A stretch of 64,000 nt of DNA. It comes from Argyresthia goedartella. Taxonomy: Eukaryota > Arthropoda > Insecta > Lepidoptera > Argyresthiidae. Numbering within the stretch: the stretch's first letter is position 1; each line of letters opens with the position of its first letter. The stretch lies in contig OX463816.1 of NCBI GenBank assembly GCA_949825045.1, positions 19,665,243 through 19,729,242 of the forward strand, read 5' to 3'. The notes under the pieces were generated by a model. The model saw nothing but the letters and a program-made list of their open reading frames with translations. It did not search any database and was not told the DNA's origin. Both the position numbers and the translations under genes were made by a program. Positions 10,828-23,479 of the stretch are shown in pieces.

Positions 10828-13330
10828 GTTTTTTTTTAGAATCCTCTACTGGTTGATTTAAATGATAATTATTATGTTTCCTAGATTCTTTAATTGATTA
10901 ATTTCAACGTTATTTGAACTGTGTTTTCTAGAATCTTTTACTGTTTTATTTTAATTTGATTTTTCAGGAAGGTTTTGTGTTTTATCGGGTTTTAACTACC
11001 TACTATGCAGCAATCATTGGGTTTCATAAACTCTTAATTTTCCATTATAAAACGGGGAAAACTATTTCAATCAACACGTTAACCATTATATTCAGGACAG
11101 GCGGTAACCAGATAATTATTGTGTATCCTAGATTCTTTAATTGATTAATTTCAAGGTTATTTGAACGGTGTTTTCGAGAATCTTTTACTGTTTTATTTTA
11201 ATTTGATTTTTCAGGAAGGTTTTGTGTTTTATCGGGTTTTAACTACCTACTATGCAGCAATCGTTGGGTTTCATAAACTCTTAATTTTCCATTATAAAAC
11301 GGGGAAAACTATTTCAATCAACATGGTAACCATTATATTCAGGACAGGCGGTAACCAGATAATAATTGTGTTTCCTAGATTCTTTAATTGATTAATTTGA
11401 ACGTTATTTGAACTGTGTTTTCTAGAAACTTTTACTGTTTTATTTTGATTGAGGTTGCAGGAAGGTTTTGTGTTTTGTTGAGTTTTAACTACCTACTATG
11501 CAGCGATTATTGGGTTTCTCAAACTCTTGAATTTCTATTATAAAAAGGGGAAAACTATTTCGGACAACACGGTAATCAATATATTCAGGACAGGCGGGAA
11601 TCAGTTTTTTAAATCCACCAGGGTAATAGAAAATATTCGGTTTAAATAATTACATATATATCTATATATATATATAATAAATAACTAGGTAATAAAAAAA
11701 TAGAATATTATGGGGTTCTCAATAGAGTATACTTATGTTTTACTAACATTTTATTCCTTATTTATTTACTCCTATCCCTCTCCCTGTTAACGTCTGTTAT
11801 TTAAAGGAATTTATTTACTTCTCGTATTAAAAAATATCTGTCCTTATATACTCTATTTTTACCTGAATCCTAGATAAAGTCAGTCAACTGTCACATTATT
11901 CATATTTATGTTGATTGAAATTGAGAGTTTGAATTAATATTCAATTTGTGGTTATTCCAGCGTCGTGGAATGAAGTTTGAAATATTAATAAAGCACTACT
12001 TTGTAGTATTTGGAGTCAATGAGACTATAAACTTATTGAAAGTAGTTACTGAGTTGACTAATTTCTGCAACAACGTTTTAAATTTGATATGTTCGACTCG
12101 ATGTCGAGAATTCAGAGTTTAACTAAACAAACCTGCAATTCTCGTCTTAACTGAATGATGATAAAGGTTCAATTTCCCTAGATCTTGTATTGCAATCATG
12201 GAAGGCGGTCATGGATAATTTTATTAATACAATAGTTATTAATTAATTACCTTTGATCAAATTATGGAATATGCCGTCGCAAAGCCACCGCCAATGTTCA
12301 CATAACGCCAGAATGAAGCAATAGAAGTACGGAAATTCACAGTTATGCTCTATTCAGATGTGCATATTTATATTACTATACGGATACATATACTTATATC
12401 TTCGCACTTTACGAAGTAACAATATCATGTTTGGATCTGCTGATGGTAGATTGAAGGTCAATTCATTAACCTTAAAATGAATCATGCTACTTACGCACTT
12501 CTATGGATGTGAAGAAATATTTTATACTTCATGCTATGCTATTGTGCATTATTAAAAGACAAATAAGTCTTTATTGAAACACATAACGTGTAACATAAAC
12601 AACCAGTGAAACTTCATTGTGTATGTTTATAGTTTTCTATATATGGAAGAATATTTAATAGAATCTTACTACATAAATATCAGATATTGACTGATGAGAC
12701 AATTGAATGTCCTTCACAAACTATAATCCCATCCTGATCGGTCATACCCACAGATATCTGTGGTCATACCCCATCCCAATCCGGTGAATCTATGACTAAA
12801 TCATCTGTGACTAAATCCAATTCAGAATACTTATACGCTAGTCTTTTTATAAACGAGTATCAGAACTACAAATTAATTAGTTTCGTAGAATTATCTGGGT
12901 AGAAGACCGAATCAAGTGGTAGGGGTTTCTTCCCCAAAATTTTATGAATATCAAATTTTCCTTTTATTATTTTAATATTTATCATTTTTTATTTCATGTT
13001 TATCAATACTCAAAATTTACTATGACATTTTATTATATGAATCTGCTTTATAAAGTTATTAATCATTTGATGGATATTAATCTGTATCATTCTTGTTAGT
13101 GGGGACATATTTAAGTATAAATCTTTTATTGAAACTTAAAATTACTAAATATTCAATTTAAAACATTCCTTGTTTAAAATCTATTGTCAAAGTTGACAGC
13201 ACTTCTTACTCATACCTCTAGAATTAGGGTTACTGGTTTCACAAGTAGTAGGAGTTCTAATTTACTAGACGATCTATTTTATTTGGCCATCACAATTAAT
13301 AATAGATTGCGTTTAAAAGGAGGGGTGAAG
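10828..13330 (+). repeat. Unclassified 2.5-kb AT-rich repeat, copy A
   Basis: The reverse complement of 33578-35880 matches this region from end to end, with scattered substitutions and small indels. Anchors are TCTACTGGTTGATTTAAATG at the left and ACTAGACGATCTATTTTATT at the right. No transposase, RT or terminal inverted repeat is recognised. Relative to copy B, a ~20-bp insertion near 12757-12777 contains a perfect palindrome (CACAGATATCTGTG). Two short frames, one starting MSKLTALLTHTSRIRV at 13184, are shared by both copies, but no homology can be claimed. Confidence 0.8.
10913..11640 (+). repeat. ~248-bp tandem units inside the 2.5-kb repeat
   Basis: Three units begin with TTTGAAC(T/G)GTGTTTTC near 10913, 11160 and 11409; a truncated unit precedes them (10828-10912). 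The first two are nearly identical and each keeps a ~62-codon open frame (GFVFYRVLTTYYAAI and similar). The third is more diverged. The shared open frame probably reflects recent duplication rather than coding. Confidence 0.85.
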
Positions 13331-14384
13331 GAAAATAAAAGGGGGGTTGTTAAAGTATATTCCTACATATATATTATTTCCTTGTGAAAAGGTTTCCGCA
13401 CTTGTACATAAATAGCTAATATTTAACCTCGACAATGCTGAATGAATATTTTTCCAAAATTTTCATACATTTCTCACTTGGACTTTTGCAAGTCTGAGCT
13501 GCTTGCTTAGAATACTGAATACCCATTATCAGGCGAGTAAAGACAAAAGTGCTGAAAGTGCACTCGGGGCACCTTTGAAATGAAAAGACGGCTTTGAATT
13601 GATTAAAATTCATACTAAAAGTTCAGAGTTTGAATCCCAGTCGAGTTTAACTGAACAGACAGTTTTCAGACATGTTTGTAACTTGCTGTTGTTGGCATTG
13701 TATTTGGTGTTGTATATGTGTTGATATTGCTTGCAAATAAATAGTGAAAAAAACATGTACAATGTCGAGATAATCTCTAACATGAGATTTCTTACATATT
13801 ATCTTAATGTACGGTAGAGTTAATCTATAGGCATGTAAGTTAAGGTTTAAAGGTACTAAAAGTATATATTTATGGGCTGTGTTAACATAAATTTCACATC
13901 TTACGCCATATTAGGGACACCACAAAGATATCAGGGTGCGGTATATTTACTCAGCTAACAATGGAACTTGGCACAAACCCAGTAGGGTTGGCAAGTTGAA
14001 AAGTTCTTGGACCGCGGCTTCGACGCCCCATGTGGCTTATTTTATAATTTGTTTCACTCACCTTACTGGCATTCGACTTAACTTGTTAGTTTAATATAGG
14101 ATATCGGCTACTACGAGTATTACTCATTTACAGTATTATTAAATGAGGGGTGTTAATTTTGAATCGTCTATCGGCCAGTGTGTCGGTGTGTATGTATGTC
14201 TGTCCGTGGCACCCTAACGGTCAAACGGGTGGACGTATTTGAATGCTGTTTTCAGTAGATGGTAGGAGACTTCCTTGCAGATTCCATTAGATATATTTTA
14301 TTGAAATCGGTTCAGGAGTTCGGAAGATAATTAGCTTAACAAGAATTATTGGTGAAACGGGTAGACGCATTTTAATGCTTTTTT
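13331..14384. other. Unannotated spacer
   Basis: No gene is seen. A short B-box-like stretch near 13627-13637 is too weak to call a SINE. Confidence 0.35.
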
Positions 14385-14560
14385 AGGGTTCCGTACCCAA
14401 AGGGTGCCAAACGGGACCCTATTAGTAAGCCTCCGCTATCCGTCCGTCCGTCTGTCCGTCTTTCACCGGGCTCTATCGGATCAACCGATATAGTTTTTTG
14501 TTACCGAATTTTCGTGGAGAGTTTTCTATTCCCGCTATAACAACAAATTAACAACTAAAA
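14385..14560 (-). repeat. Dispersed repeat C, terminal part
   Basis: It begins AGGGTTCCGTACCCAAAGGG and passes through a CCGTCCGTCCGTCTGTCCGTC run to CCCGCTATAACAACAAATTA. It is the reverse complement of the end of the repeat seen more completely at 28453-28790 and again at 49448-49692. These are short non-autonomous repeats of a type common in moth and butterfly DNA. Confidence 0.75.
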
Positions 14561-15385
14561 GTGGATGGCACAGCAGAGGGTCGCGAAGCACATCTTCTAC
14601 TCAGAACTTGAGGAGGGCCAACGCAAGAGAAGATTATTTGTATGGCAATTTTCTTAGCCATATGTTTTTTTATCGGTGAACCTGGACTCACCTGATAGTA
14701 TCGGAAAAGATCTTTAATTGCAGGTAGGTATTGAGTTTTATGCTTAGTTTATTTGTCATATTTGAATGAAATAAAAGACAAAAAAATGCGAAAAAATATG
14801 ACGCGTTGTTTGTTTGTTTTGTTTGTGAGTTAAGTGGTTGCACTATATAATAATAGGTAGGCAATTACTTATGGTCAAGTAATATACGTTGTTAAATCAA
14901 ATTACAAAACACTTTATTGATAACTCACACATTATCATACAAAAAGACTTTATTCCATAAAAAACACGCCGGCCGCCCTGTCATCAACATTTCTTAAAAT
15001 GTATATTCTTCTTACTGATGACACTATACTCCGATTACTCACTATAAGCAAGATAAATGCAACATATTCATTCTAATGGTATTATTAAACAGAAAGCACT
15101 CGTTGTCTTCATTACTCCCAGGTACTTTATTACTGTGGTTTGGTTCAATTATTCAATGGTTCTGAATGCTTTTAGAACTCATCGTGATTGATTGAGTGCT
15201 TTGGACGTTTTTGATCACTCTTCGATGAGAAGCTTTATAAAGCTTTAACTACCCTATATCGATAAATTGCTGATAAAAAGTTGACATAAATTCGGAAAAG
15301 TACGGATTAACGTAAAGGTACATAGAGATTAATCACGATGCGTTATTATGTACGGTACAGAGTCTTTATTTGTGTGAATAAGTAA
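14561..15385. other. Unannotated spacer
   Basis: AT-rich, with no coding frame or repeat recognised. Confidence 0.4.
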
Positions 15386-15608
15386 GCAAATCTGATAACA
15401 TAACTTAACATCCATATCCACAAAGGTACGTAACCGATAAAACACTTAACCTATGAATATGTGCTAGTTTCGCCGACAAACAGCAAATCTGATAACATAA
15501 CTTAACATCCATATCCACAAAGGTACGTAACCGATAAAACACTTAACCTATGAATATGTGCTAGTTTCGCCGACAAACAGCAAATCTGATAACATAACTT
15601 AACATCCC
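15386..15608 (+). repeat. 97-bp perfect tandem duplication
   Basis: GCAAATCTGATAACATAACT starts at 15386, 15483 and 15580 (period 97). The first two units are identical to the eye; the third is cut after ~29 bp, where it runs into repeat sequence like that at 2525. Confidence 0.95.
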
Positions 15609-15700
15609 ATAAGGGGTGGCAGAGGCACAATTGTGCCCGCGTTTATCCAGTTATTCGATACTCCATTTTACGTGACAAGGGGCTAGACTATTGCCGCAGC
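15594..15700. repeat. Partial copy of the 2525-2815 repeat
   Basis: CATAAGGGGTGGCAGAGGCAC, TTATTCGATACTCCATTTTA and the GTGACAAGGGGCTAG text match the element at 2525. The copy stops after ~100 bp. Confidence 0.7.
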
Positions 15701-16240
15701 GATCTGATATCCCTAATAATAGAGGTCCTAAGGTCGTTTCCACCTTTATTGTTACTCATAAAACTACTTACCATTATCACATAAGAGGTCACTTCTGCTA
15801 TCTACATTTCATCAGAAACAAATTGTTGGGGATTAAGGTCGAGACTGTAATAAATATGCAGTTACTAATCCCTCAGAGTCGAGGCCTATTCGCATTCGAG
15901 TTCTTTTATTATTGAAGCAACGTTAATAATTACTGCCTTTGTGAAGCTTTTAGGGTGAATGCACAAATAAGAATATTTCTTTATACCGCTATTTATGTTG
16001 TTTACTTTCTTTTTGTTGCTTGTCGTAAAGGTTATGTGCACCGTAGATAGCCTATAGGTATAATAGCAAAATGTTGCTGTAAACAGTGTTTTTGTGTTTA
16101 GTTTTATTAAAATAATTGGGGATTAATATATCGCATTTCTCAACCGATTCACGTGAAGTTTTCTGAGCAGCTTCTATATCTATATGTTTATTTTTTTTCT
16201 TTTTTTTTTCATGGTGGAGATATAGGTTATAAAGTTAAAA
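15701..16240. other. Unannotated spacer
   Basis: A 74-codon frame (15691-15915) has no motif. A pyrimidine run lies at 16190-16210. Confidence 0.35.
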
Positions 16241-16322
16241 AAGTTATTGCTGGGCTACTTTCATACTCCGTAGAAGTAACCAGGTGCTTTTATATGTTTG
16301 TAAGTGGTATTGAAATAAAATT
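16241..16322 (+). repeat. Dispersed repeat C, internal fragment
   Basis: AAGTTATTG..GGGCT.CTTTCATACTCC.TA, then GTAACCAGGTGC and ATGTTTGTAAGTGGTATT, match the inner portion of the copies at 26626-26808 and 28453-28790. Confidence 0.6.
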
Positions 16323-16576
16323 CAGTCGGGTTCTTTGTATTTATAATAATGCCACTTGTTCATCCGATAAACTTCAAACTTACACCCCATCGTAACCCCA
16401 ACCGGGTTACGATAGGGTGTTAAATAATAAAAAAAACGCAAATTTTCTGTGGCGCTCGCGAACTCCATAGCTCACAAAGCCGCTAGTGTTTTCTGTAAAA
16501 AGTAAGTAAAAGTAAATTACGCGTACTGAAATCCTGCAAAATTATGAATTCCTAAAATAAGCGCGTGTACCTTGGA

Positions 16577-16690
16577 GGCTCAGTGTAGCACGTAGCAAGT
16601 TGGTAGCGGGTAGCCAGCTTGTAGCGCGTAGCTTGTTCGTAGCGCGGAGCCTCAGCGTAGCGCGTAGCCGGCTCGTAGCGTGTTGGCAGT
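16577..16690 (+). repeat. GTAGC-rich cryptic repeat
   Basis: Degenerate units around (A/C)GTAGC(G/A)CGTAGC with TTG/CTC spacers recur about a dozen times. There is no open frame of interest. It resembles slippage-derived simple sequence. Confidence 0.7.
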
Positions 16691-16775
16691 TAGAAGTGAG
16701 TAGACGCATTTCGTAGTACTTAGATTGAATGTTTACATATTAAGGTATTGAAAGATATGAGTGTAGGAACAGGAA

Positions 16776-16817
16776 AGTTAATTTTGGCATAATCAAATAA
16801 TTATGCCAAAATTAACT
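16776..16817. repeat. 18-bp perfect snap-back hairpin
   Basis: AGTTAATTTTGGCATAAT (16776-16793) pairs perfectly with 16800-16817 across a 6-base loop. Confidence 0.9.
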
Positions 16818-17220
16818 ATTTTGTCCGTAACAATGTAGGTAAACTAAATAAACTCGTTATTCACATTAAATAAGACTAACTCGTACCTAGTCTAACTTCA
16901 CGGACAAAACTGAGCATTCGACTGCAGCGGAGTCCAATAAGCTTGCACGGCTTTGAATACTTTATTCGCTTTGCCAACGAAGGTTTAGATCGATATTTAC
17001 AATCCAAATTTATCTCGTTGTAAATTTAGGATTCATTTTTCTATTTGAAAGAAGCGCTTTCTCACAGAAAATACTACCTTTTGTGTTCAGCGAAAAAGAT
17101 TTACCATACCAGCATTTTAGTGCTTGTTAGATAGTAACATTCACGTTTTACTACACGGCGTCGTCAATCATGTCGTCCAGTGTATTTTAATTAGCATTAG
17201 GCTCTTGCATTCGTGTGCAG

Positions 17221-17396
17221 GCTGCACCTGGGCGCGGCAGGGTGCGAGGCGCGGGCTGCGGGGCCGGAGGGGTGCAGACCACGTGACACGTGGAGCCCGG
17301 GCGCCGCGCCGCCGCCGCCGCTAGCCCCGGCAGCACCCGGCAGTCGGCCGCCGGCTCCCGACCACGCACCACCCCCCCGTGACACACCGCGCCCTC
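17221..17396 (+). other. GC-rich island, possible untranslated exon
   Basis: A sharply GC-rich block stands in AT-rich surroundings. It is preceded by a fair acceptor (TTGCATTCGTGTGCAG ending at 17220) and ends at a fair donor (CCTC then GTAAGC at 17397). Two frames contain stops; the third is open but reads Ala/Pro-rich low complexity. It could be a 5' UTR exon or promoter island, perhaps of the gene that starts at 50065, but nothing in the sequence links the two. Open frames on its minus strand come from the GC content. Confidence 0.35.
17280..17292. promoter_or_regulatory. Two adjacent E-boxes
   Basis: CACGTG (17280-17285) and CACGTG (17287-17292) are separated by one base. CACGTG is the binding site of bHLH factors such as MYC/MAX, USF or CLOCK/CYCLE in animals. 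The pair sits inside the GC-rich island; function is inferred from motif and place only. Confidence 0.4.
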
Positions 17397-18147
17397 GTAA
17401 GCGACAGGTGGCGCCCCTTCCACCTCCACATTAAACAGTCACGGTGTTAATGCAACTTTCATGTGAAGGCTCAATACTGAATACATCTGTGCTCTAAGTG
17501 TCCAGGATCCGTGACTGTGCAAGGCGTTTAAAATGATAACGGATCTCAGCGTGCGATAGTGGTAAGTATTGTCGGTCCGGACTTTTTAATTAAAAGATTA
17601 ACAGCTGAGGTTGAATGGGTCAGACTGTAATTGGGGATGTGAAGATGTTTAAGGGCACCAAACTGAGAAAACGATTCCAGGATAATTGTTTTCTTGACTA
17701 AACTCCGTTATTTCCATCTAAAACTAGTGACTCTGTAAGCTGTAGACCTCGCGAGCGACACAGGACTGTTACATTATTTCAAACCTCCGACGCCTTGAAA
17801 GAAAACGAAGTCGGATTATTTGAAAAACAAATAATCCGATTTCGTTTTCTTTCAATACCACGTACAAACTTAAGAATCCACCTAGTTACATATATGAAGT
17901 ATGAAAGTAGCCGCCGCACCAATAACTTTTCAAACTCTTATCTCCGACATTTTGAAAAATGTCCAAAAGCTCTAACGAAAAAAAAAACATATGATTATAG
18001 AATCTGCTCACAAAATATGCGACCTGTAGAGTAGAAAATCCGAAAATACGAAAGCATTTTTACCCAAACTGAAACGCTCGTTCGGTCAAATAAGAAAAGA
18101 TTACTGAAATCTCTGTAAAAAACAGAATGTTATGTATTTGTTCGCCA
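17397..18147. other. Unannotated spacer
   Basis: Contains the hairpin listed separately at 17795-17855. No coding exon is recognised. Confidence 0.4.
17795..17855. repeat. 27-bp snap-back hairpin
   Basis: Arms 17795-17821 and 17829-17855 are complementary except at one position, with a 7-base loop (GAAAAAC). Confidence 0.9.
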
Positions 18148-18435
18148 TTAATTTAGCTGTCCTATAAAACTGTCAAATATAATAATTTTATCTACATACG
18201 TATCATAAACCCTCTGCGTCCAAAAACCGCACATTACGACCAGCATAATGTTACTAGTTGGTAAAAACTCATTTAATTTCGACGTATTATGACATTCAAA
18301 TTTCGACGCCGACGCCCACCTGCGTGCCGCCTCTAGTTTGTCTGTGAAGTTGGTAGTACTGAACAAGCTTAACAAGCACAGAGCAATTATCAATGCCACC
18401 ATGCCGGTTGAACATGCGGTTCCTGAACACATCAA
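18148..18435 (-). other. Short minus-strand frame with a hydrophobic start, unassigned
   Basis: The 95-codon frame begins at the ATG at 18435 with MMCSGTACSTGMVALIIALC followed by LLSLFSTTNFTDKLEAARR. That gives a plausible signal anchor (residues ~10-26) and an N-glycosylation site (NFT). After the Arg codons a CAG|GTGGGC donor-like site appears (about 18321), so the part before it could be a first coding exon and the rest intron. The codon choice beyond that point looks non-coding. No acceptor partner was identified. It could be chance. Confidence 0.25.
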
Positions 18436-18445
18436 AGAGAGCTTA

Positions 18446-18537
18446 TGATATGTGTGTAGATAAACTAGTGCATGTAACAGAACATAATCAGACTTAAAAC
18501 TCTTGAGTGATATTATTTAATGCCCTCCATTATGTAT
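18446..18537 (-). repeat. Copy of the 51551-51665 repeat
   Basis: The reverse complement of this stretch (ATAATGGAGGGCATTAA ... CACTAGTTTATCTAC) matches 51551-51665, which is longer by ~20 bp because it holds a second palindrome arm. Confidence 0.75.
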
Positions 18538-20334
18538 CAGTCACATAAACTACTATTCCGAGTCTTCGTCGAGTTAGTCGATAACTCACTTGTCAGTCAG
18601 AACGTGAACAAATATAGTCTTTAAATGTTTTTAGTTTTATAAGATGGTAAGATCTCAGATTATAACAAAGTCTTAGTGAAATCTAAGTTTACTAATATAA
18701 GATTACTAAGCTTAGAACATAGCAATGATTCCTAGTGTATTAAATGGGTTCAAGGTACCTATAATCTTTAGTATTTCGGCAGCATTCATTGGGAATTTTC
18801 CGCAGTCATAAAATTGATATCATTTGGGACCTGTGCTAAATATAGGTAACACCTGTAAAACAATGTTATCATTCCATCATTTTACAGTGAAGAGTTGTTT
18901 TTCAACATCTTTTGCTGTTTTTTTTTGTTGTCATGAATGTTCCATAGTAACATTGTTTTTTGTTCAGAAGCAAAAGGAACCGCCAAAAAAATATTGAACA
19001 AGTAACGTCACGAGGTGTGTTATTATAAAATTAATTAAAAAAGTAATATGACTCGAGCTAGGTAATAGCTTTAATACTGTATTTTAGATAAATTATATTA
19101 TTTTATCAGATTCAGTAATTTATATTACTAACAGCACTAATCGTCTACACATGGGAGTCTGATTGTGAGACTCCAACACATACCTCACATAACTCACATC
19201 ACAGCAAATCGTAAATTCCACCAGAAAATTCAGACTCCTCTAAATTCACAACATCATATTCACACGCATCACTTGTGTTCACTTGTATCACCAAGTCTTA
19301 CAAAACATATGTCGATGGACATTTTTTACCAACGATTTCAGGGAGTGATACCAAAAGTATTTTGAGCTCTTATCGGTATAAATATCTATGCTTACATCAG
19401 TCTGAGTAAGTCACACTTTAGTTGCAGTTTGTGTGATCTTGGAGAGAAATATCTCTGTTGCGGAAAATCTCTACTTTTCATCGATCAATTACCTCCGCAA
19501 GAATATTTTGCTGGAAAATTTTCTATCTTACACCTTTAACAGAGATATTGCGAGTAGAGAGACATCGTCACTGGGTAACTTGTAGTCAATCACTAAACTA
19601 CGTCATGTTTATTATATACAGATAAATAGACAAGCTCGCCATGCTGTTCAACAATAGGCCAAATTCAGCCATTTTCGAGATAGTTGCTCCTTTATTTTTG
19701 TCCGATGTGCGAATGAGGTGCAAATTAAATGCAACGATAAATGGGCACTTTAAAATAAATAAATAGGAAGTGTACACTAGCAACCTAGAGTGCTCCATAC
19801 CTACCTACGTTATACGTAACACAATGCGACACAAAATCCGCAATCCATACCAATTAATTAGGTAGGTATTTCGTTAATTGGTAATCGGTTAATCGGAATC
19901 GTTGGAAGTACGATTTCTATTCGATTTCGGGTTTAATCGGTTATACAACAAGTATTGCGTAAAATTATTCCTTAATTATTTCGTTTGTTGATTTTGATTG
20001 AGTAGAGTGCGCTGTTGGCATAATGAGAAATTCAGTCATTAGAAGTATAACTTCTATCCTTATAGCACGAATAATTACGCATCGAAAAACTCTTAAGTAC
20101 AATGTCACTAGGTTAGTTTCATCTCAACTCGAACACATTTTCGATCGGTCAAATATTCGTGCTTCCGGCTCTGATATTTTGTTTTGTTTAGAAAGCTATT
20201 TAGCGGATGTATGATAACAACGACTGTGAATCGAATTGCCTGTCAATTTGAATATTTGAACTTTTAGATATTTTGACAAGAACTTTATAAATGATTTATT
20301 ACTAACCCAAAATCAACATATGAGTTTAACTAAT
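18538..20334. other. Unannotated spacer
   Basis: AT-rich. Short frames at 19165-19365, 19598-19798 and 20023-20214 carry no recognisable motif. Confidence 0.4.
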
Positions 20335-20345
20335 TGTGTGTATAT

Positions 20346-20367
20346 GCACACACACACACACACACAC
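20346..20367 (+). repeat. (CA)n microsatellite
   Basis: About ten uninterrupted CA units directly before the LINE fragment. Confidence 0.9.
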
Positions 20368-21233
20368 AAAACAAAACACATAGAACACATCACAAATAAG
20401 GCTTTTAGAAACCTTGGTTTTATTTTAAGAGTCAGTAAACCATTCATTGATATTGATTGTGTACGTGTTCTGTATTTTGCATATGTCAGAAGCATCCTCG
20501 AGTATTGCTGTACGATCTGGAATCCACAGTACTCTGTATATGTAAATATGATCGAAAGATTTCAGCAAAAAAAAATGGAAACAACTATGTTTCTGTGACA
20601 GATTTCAAACTGATGATTATGCAGAGGAATGCCGTCATCATAACATCCTCAACCTCGAATCTCGCCGAGCCATGTTAGATGTGCAGCTTCTGTATAACGA
20701 TTGTCATTTTGTTGTTGATTGCCCAGATCAAGTCGATGTTCTACTCAGGCTGAATGCTCCGTCGACCCGTACTCGTCACACGACACTCTTCAACATACCT
20801 CTGGCTTGTACAAACTGGGTTATTAACTCGATCAACCGCCGCCTGCCACGCACTTATAAAAATATTGTTTTCTGCATTGGACATCTTCCACAACATGCCG
20901 GGCCTATTCAAAAAACTCATGTTCAAAATACTAATGGACGCTACTGTACTGAATAACTAAATAATATTCTCTCTATTTCCTACACACACACAAATACTCA
21001 TACACATACAAACACACAACGGACAACTGTTTATTATTATTTTTTATTTTGTTTTATTCATATTTGTAATAATAATATGAGATATCTATGTTTTTTTTTT
21101 AAGTTTATGGCTTACCTTATTGAATGTTGAGGTCGTATTTAGAGTCCTTAATTGACCTATGTCATATATTAATGTTAAGTACTATAGATTGTATCGTGTT
21201 GTGGACTCAGTTCCCAAATAAACAAACAAACAA
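20368..21233 (+). pseudogene. 5'-truncated LINE 3' end
   Basis: The frame after the microsatellite reads HIEHITNKAFRNLGFILR, then VLYFAYVRSILEYCCTIWNP, the region just downstream of the RT catalytic domain in Jockey/CR1-like LINEs ('h...i..kA.r.LgfI.R', 'lY..lVRSiLEYcs.iW.P'). A shifted frame (20672-20956) continues with the C-terminal part. Non-coding sequence then runs to an A-rich end (AAATAAACAAACAAACAAA, ~21215-21233). Everything upstream of the thumb region is missing, the usual LINE 5' truncation. The frame breaks at the A-run near 20567-20575. Confidence 0.8.
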
Positions 21234-22859
21234 ATATATAATATGGTCGTTGTGTTCTGCGAATGATACCGTAAATGTCCACCCAAAACAAAGCCTTCTT
21301 TAGTATATTCACCACATTTACGTATCTATTATCGTACTCATACGTACTTTGACCAACCAGCAATGCATACATACCCTAATTTGGTATTCTCTGCCTCGAG
21401 TGGACGTGTGACATTTAATAGCCGGGCTCACTGGGAAGATCCCATTGTAATTAGCAAACAGGCCCACGCCTGTGGTGGATGATCACACATATATATGATA
21501 TATGTAGGAATTAGGATAATATGTTTAATTGGGTCGACAGCATAATGTCTTTATGATAGGCTTCGGCCGGTATGATGTTCAACAGCTTTTCATATCATAA
21601 TCACTAATACAATACAGGATATTTTATATGAATACAAAACTGGCTGCCTAAATAAAAGAGTACCAGCCATATTTACGTATTATTTCGTTTCTATTGCATA
21701 TTTATGATCCATAAGTTCACAAATTAATACTTTAATTTACTGCATCCACTTTACTATTTAGGACTTACTTATTTGTTTTACGGCGTTTGCAAACAAGTAC
21801 GCCGCATAGACTAAACTTGAAAGATGCATGCGCTTTCAAATATTCAATACAAATCTATAAACATCATAAACAAACGGACATTACAATTGAAGCGATATTT
21901 CTTTAGAGTATTCCCAACGCGAATAATTCTGAATTGAAAATAATTGTACTTACCTGTATTGTATTTTCATATTTCTGGCAACCTGTACAATGGCTATTAT
22001 AAGAATTTTTATGATTTATATTGCTCACGGCAATTTTAAAATACGAAACTTCGCGGATATTTCAAACTCACTTGTCTGTGCACTGTTGTCTGCTGTTACG
22101 ATTTTGACAAACACGAACAATAATAAAATCACAATTGGCATTTTAAATATTATCATTAAATTCATCCCCCTATAGACCACAACCATGATGAATGTCACTT
22201 TTTTTCTTACTCATCAATTAATAAACCTCCTAAGCCAAAGTGTATAAAGAAGCCTTGTTGTTTTTTATAAGTGTTTCTCAAATTGAATAATAGCCCAAGT
22301 TATTATGACATTGCAAAAAATGCCTAAATACTTGTACACATATTTGCTATAACGAGATACATAAATGAAAGAGCGGTAACAACAACACTCGATGCAAATG
22401 TTTATGTGTTCCATCCCGGAACCAAATAGTGGCAAGAGTGCCAAGTCGATAGGATCATTAGGTACCGAGTGTGTTGCAACCAGTTGCAACATTGCACATT
22501 CCAGCTCGCGCCTGAAGTTGCATTTCAATTAGAGGCAGTATTTCATGAACTCTCTGCGTCGACCGGCTCAATGACTGCAATGCTATAGGAAGGGAAGGGC
22601 TTAGCGTCTTACTAAAGCCTCCATTAGGCTTTGGAGGCTTTAGTTCCAAATCCTACAATAAGCAAGGAAATTGTTTGTTTTAAAACAAATGTTAATTGAA
22701 TCAAATCCATTTACACAGTCTTTGCTGTCGCGCAGTTGGGTAAGAAAGCTTTTACCGACAGCCAGCCTTCAGGAGACGAAATAAAAGACTTCACCGCATG
22801 CTTAGTTAATGTATGTATTTTTGATTGGAATGACGTTTTAGCTTATACCTAATTATATA
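21234..22859. other. Unannotated spacer
   Basis: No gene is seen. A ~13-bp inverted repeat (TAAAGCCTCC.. / ..GGAGGCTTTA) lies at about 22611-22641. Confidence 0.4.
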
Positions 22860-23479
22860 CAGGGTTACTGGTAAGTCGACCTACATACGTTGCGAAAAAA
22901 TATGCACCTAAAAAAATACCGTTTTTGAGGGATGGGACTTTAATGATTTTTGACGAAAAACCTCATATTTCGCACCAATTCTCCTTTTCTTGAAGATTCT
23001 TTCCAGTTTTTTTTGCTGCTTTTAGGTAAAAATAGAACAAATTTAATATTTAAAAACAAAAAAAAAACAATCACTACAAAAAATACATTAAACGGGCATA
23101 TGAGAAAAAAAAATAATCACATGTTTATTATAAATAAATACATTTGCAAATAAACGAATCTGAATCAGTTTTTTTATAATATTTCGATTTTATAGTAGTG
23201 CTACAAAAAAAACTAGCTACTGTTTGTTAAAACAATACCAAAAATATTTCCACTTCTTCAGCAATTCAAAAAGGTACGATAGTCAAATAAAAATTTCTTG
23301 GGAAAACTAGGCATCAAAATATATAATGTAGCAGATATTTTTATTTTCTTACTTATTCCTTAATACATAACATTACATAAACACTTTTTTTATTGCACAC
23401 ATGTAATAATCATACAAGTATTATCAATTAAAAGCTATTATAATACGACGAAATATGTATTATCTATGAAATAGGCCAC

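Noticed and set aside
10956..11391. Two near-identical ~62-76-codon frames as a repeated protein
   Set aside because: They are the same 248-bp tandem DNA unit; the inverted copy at 35 kb does not keep the frame.
17187..17434. Overlapping open frames on both strands of the GC-rich island
   Set aside because: Stops are rare in such GC-rich DNA; products are Ala/Pro/Arg low complexity with no motif.
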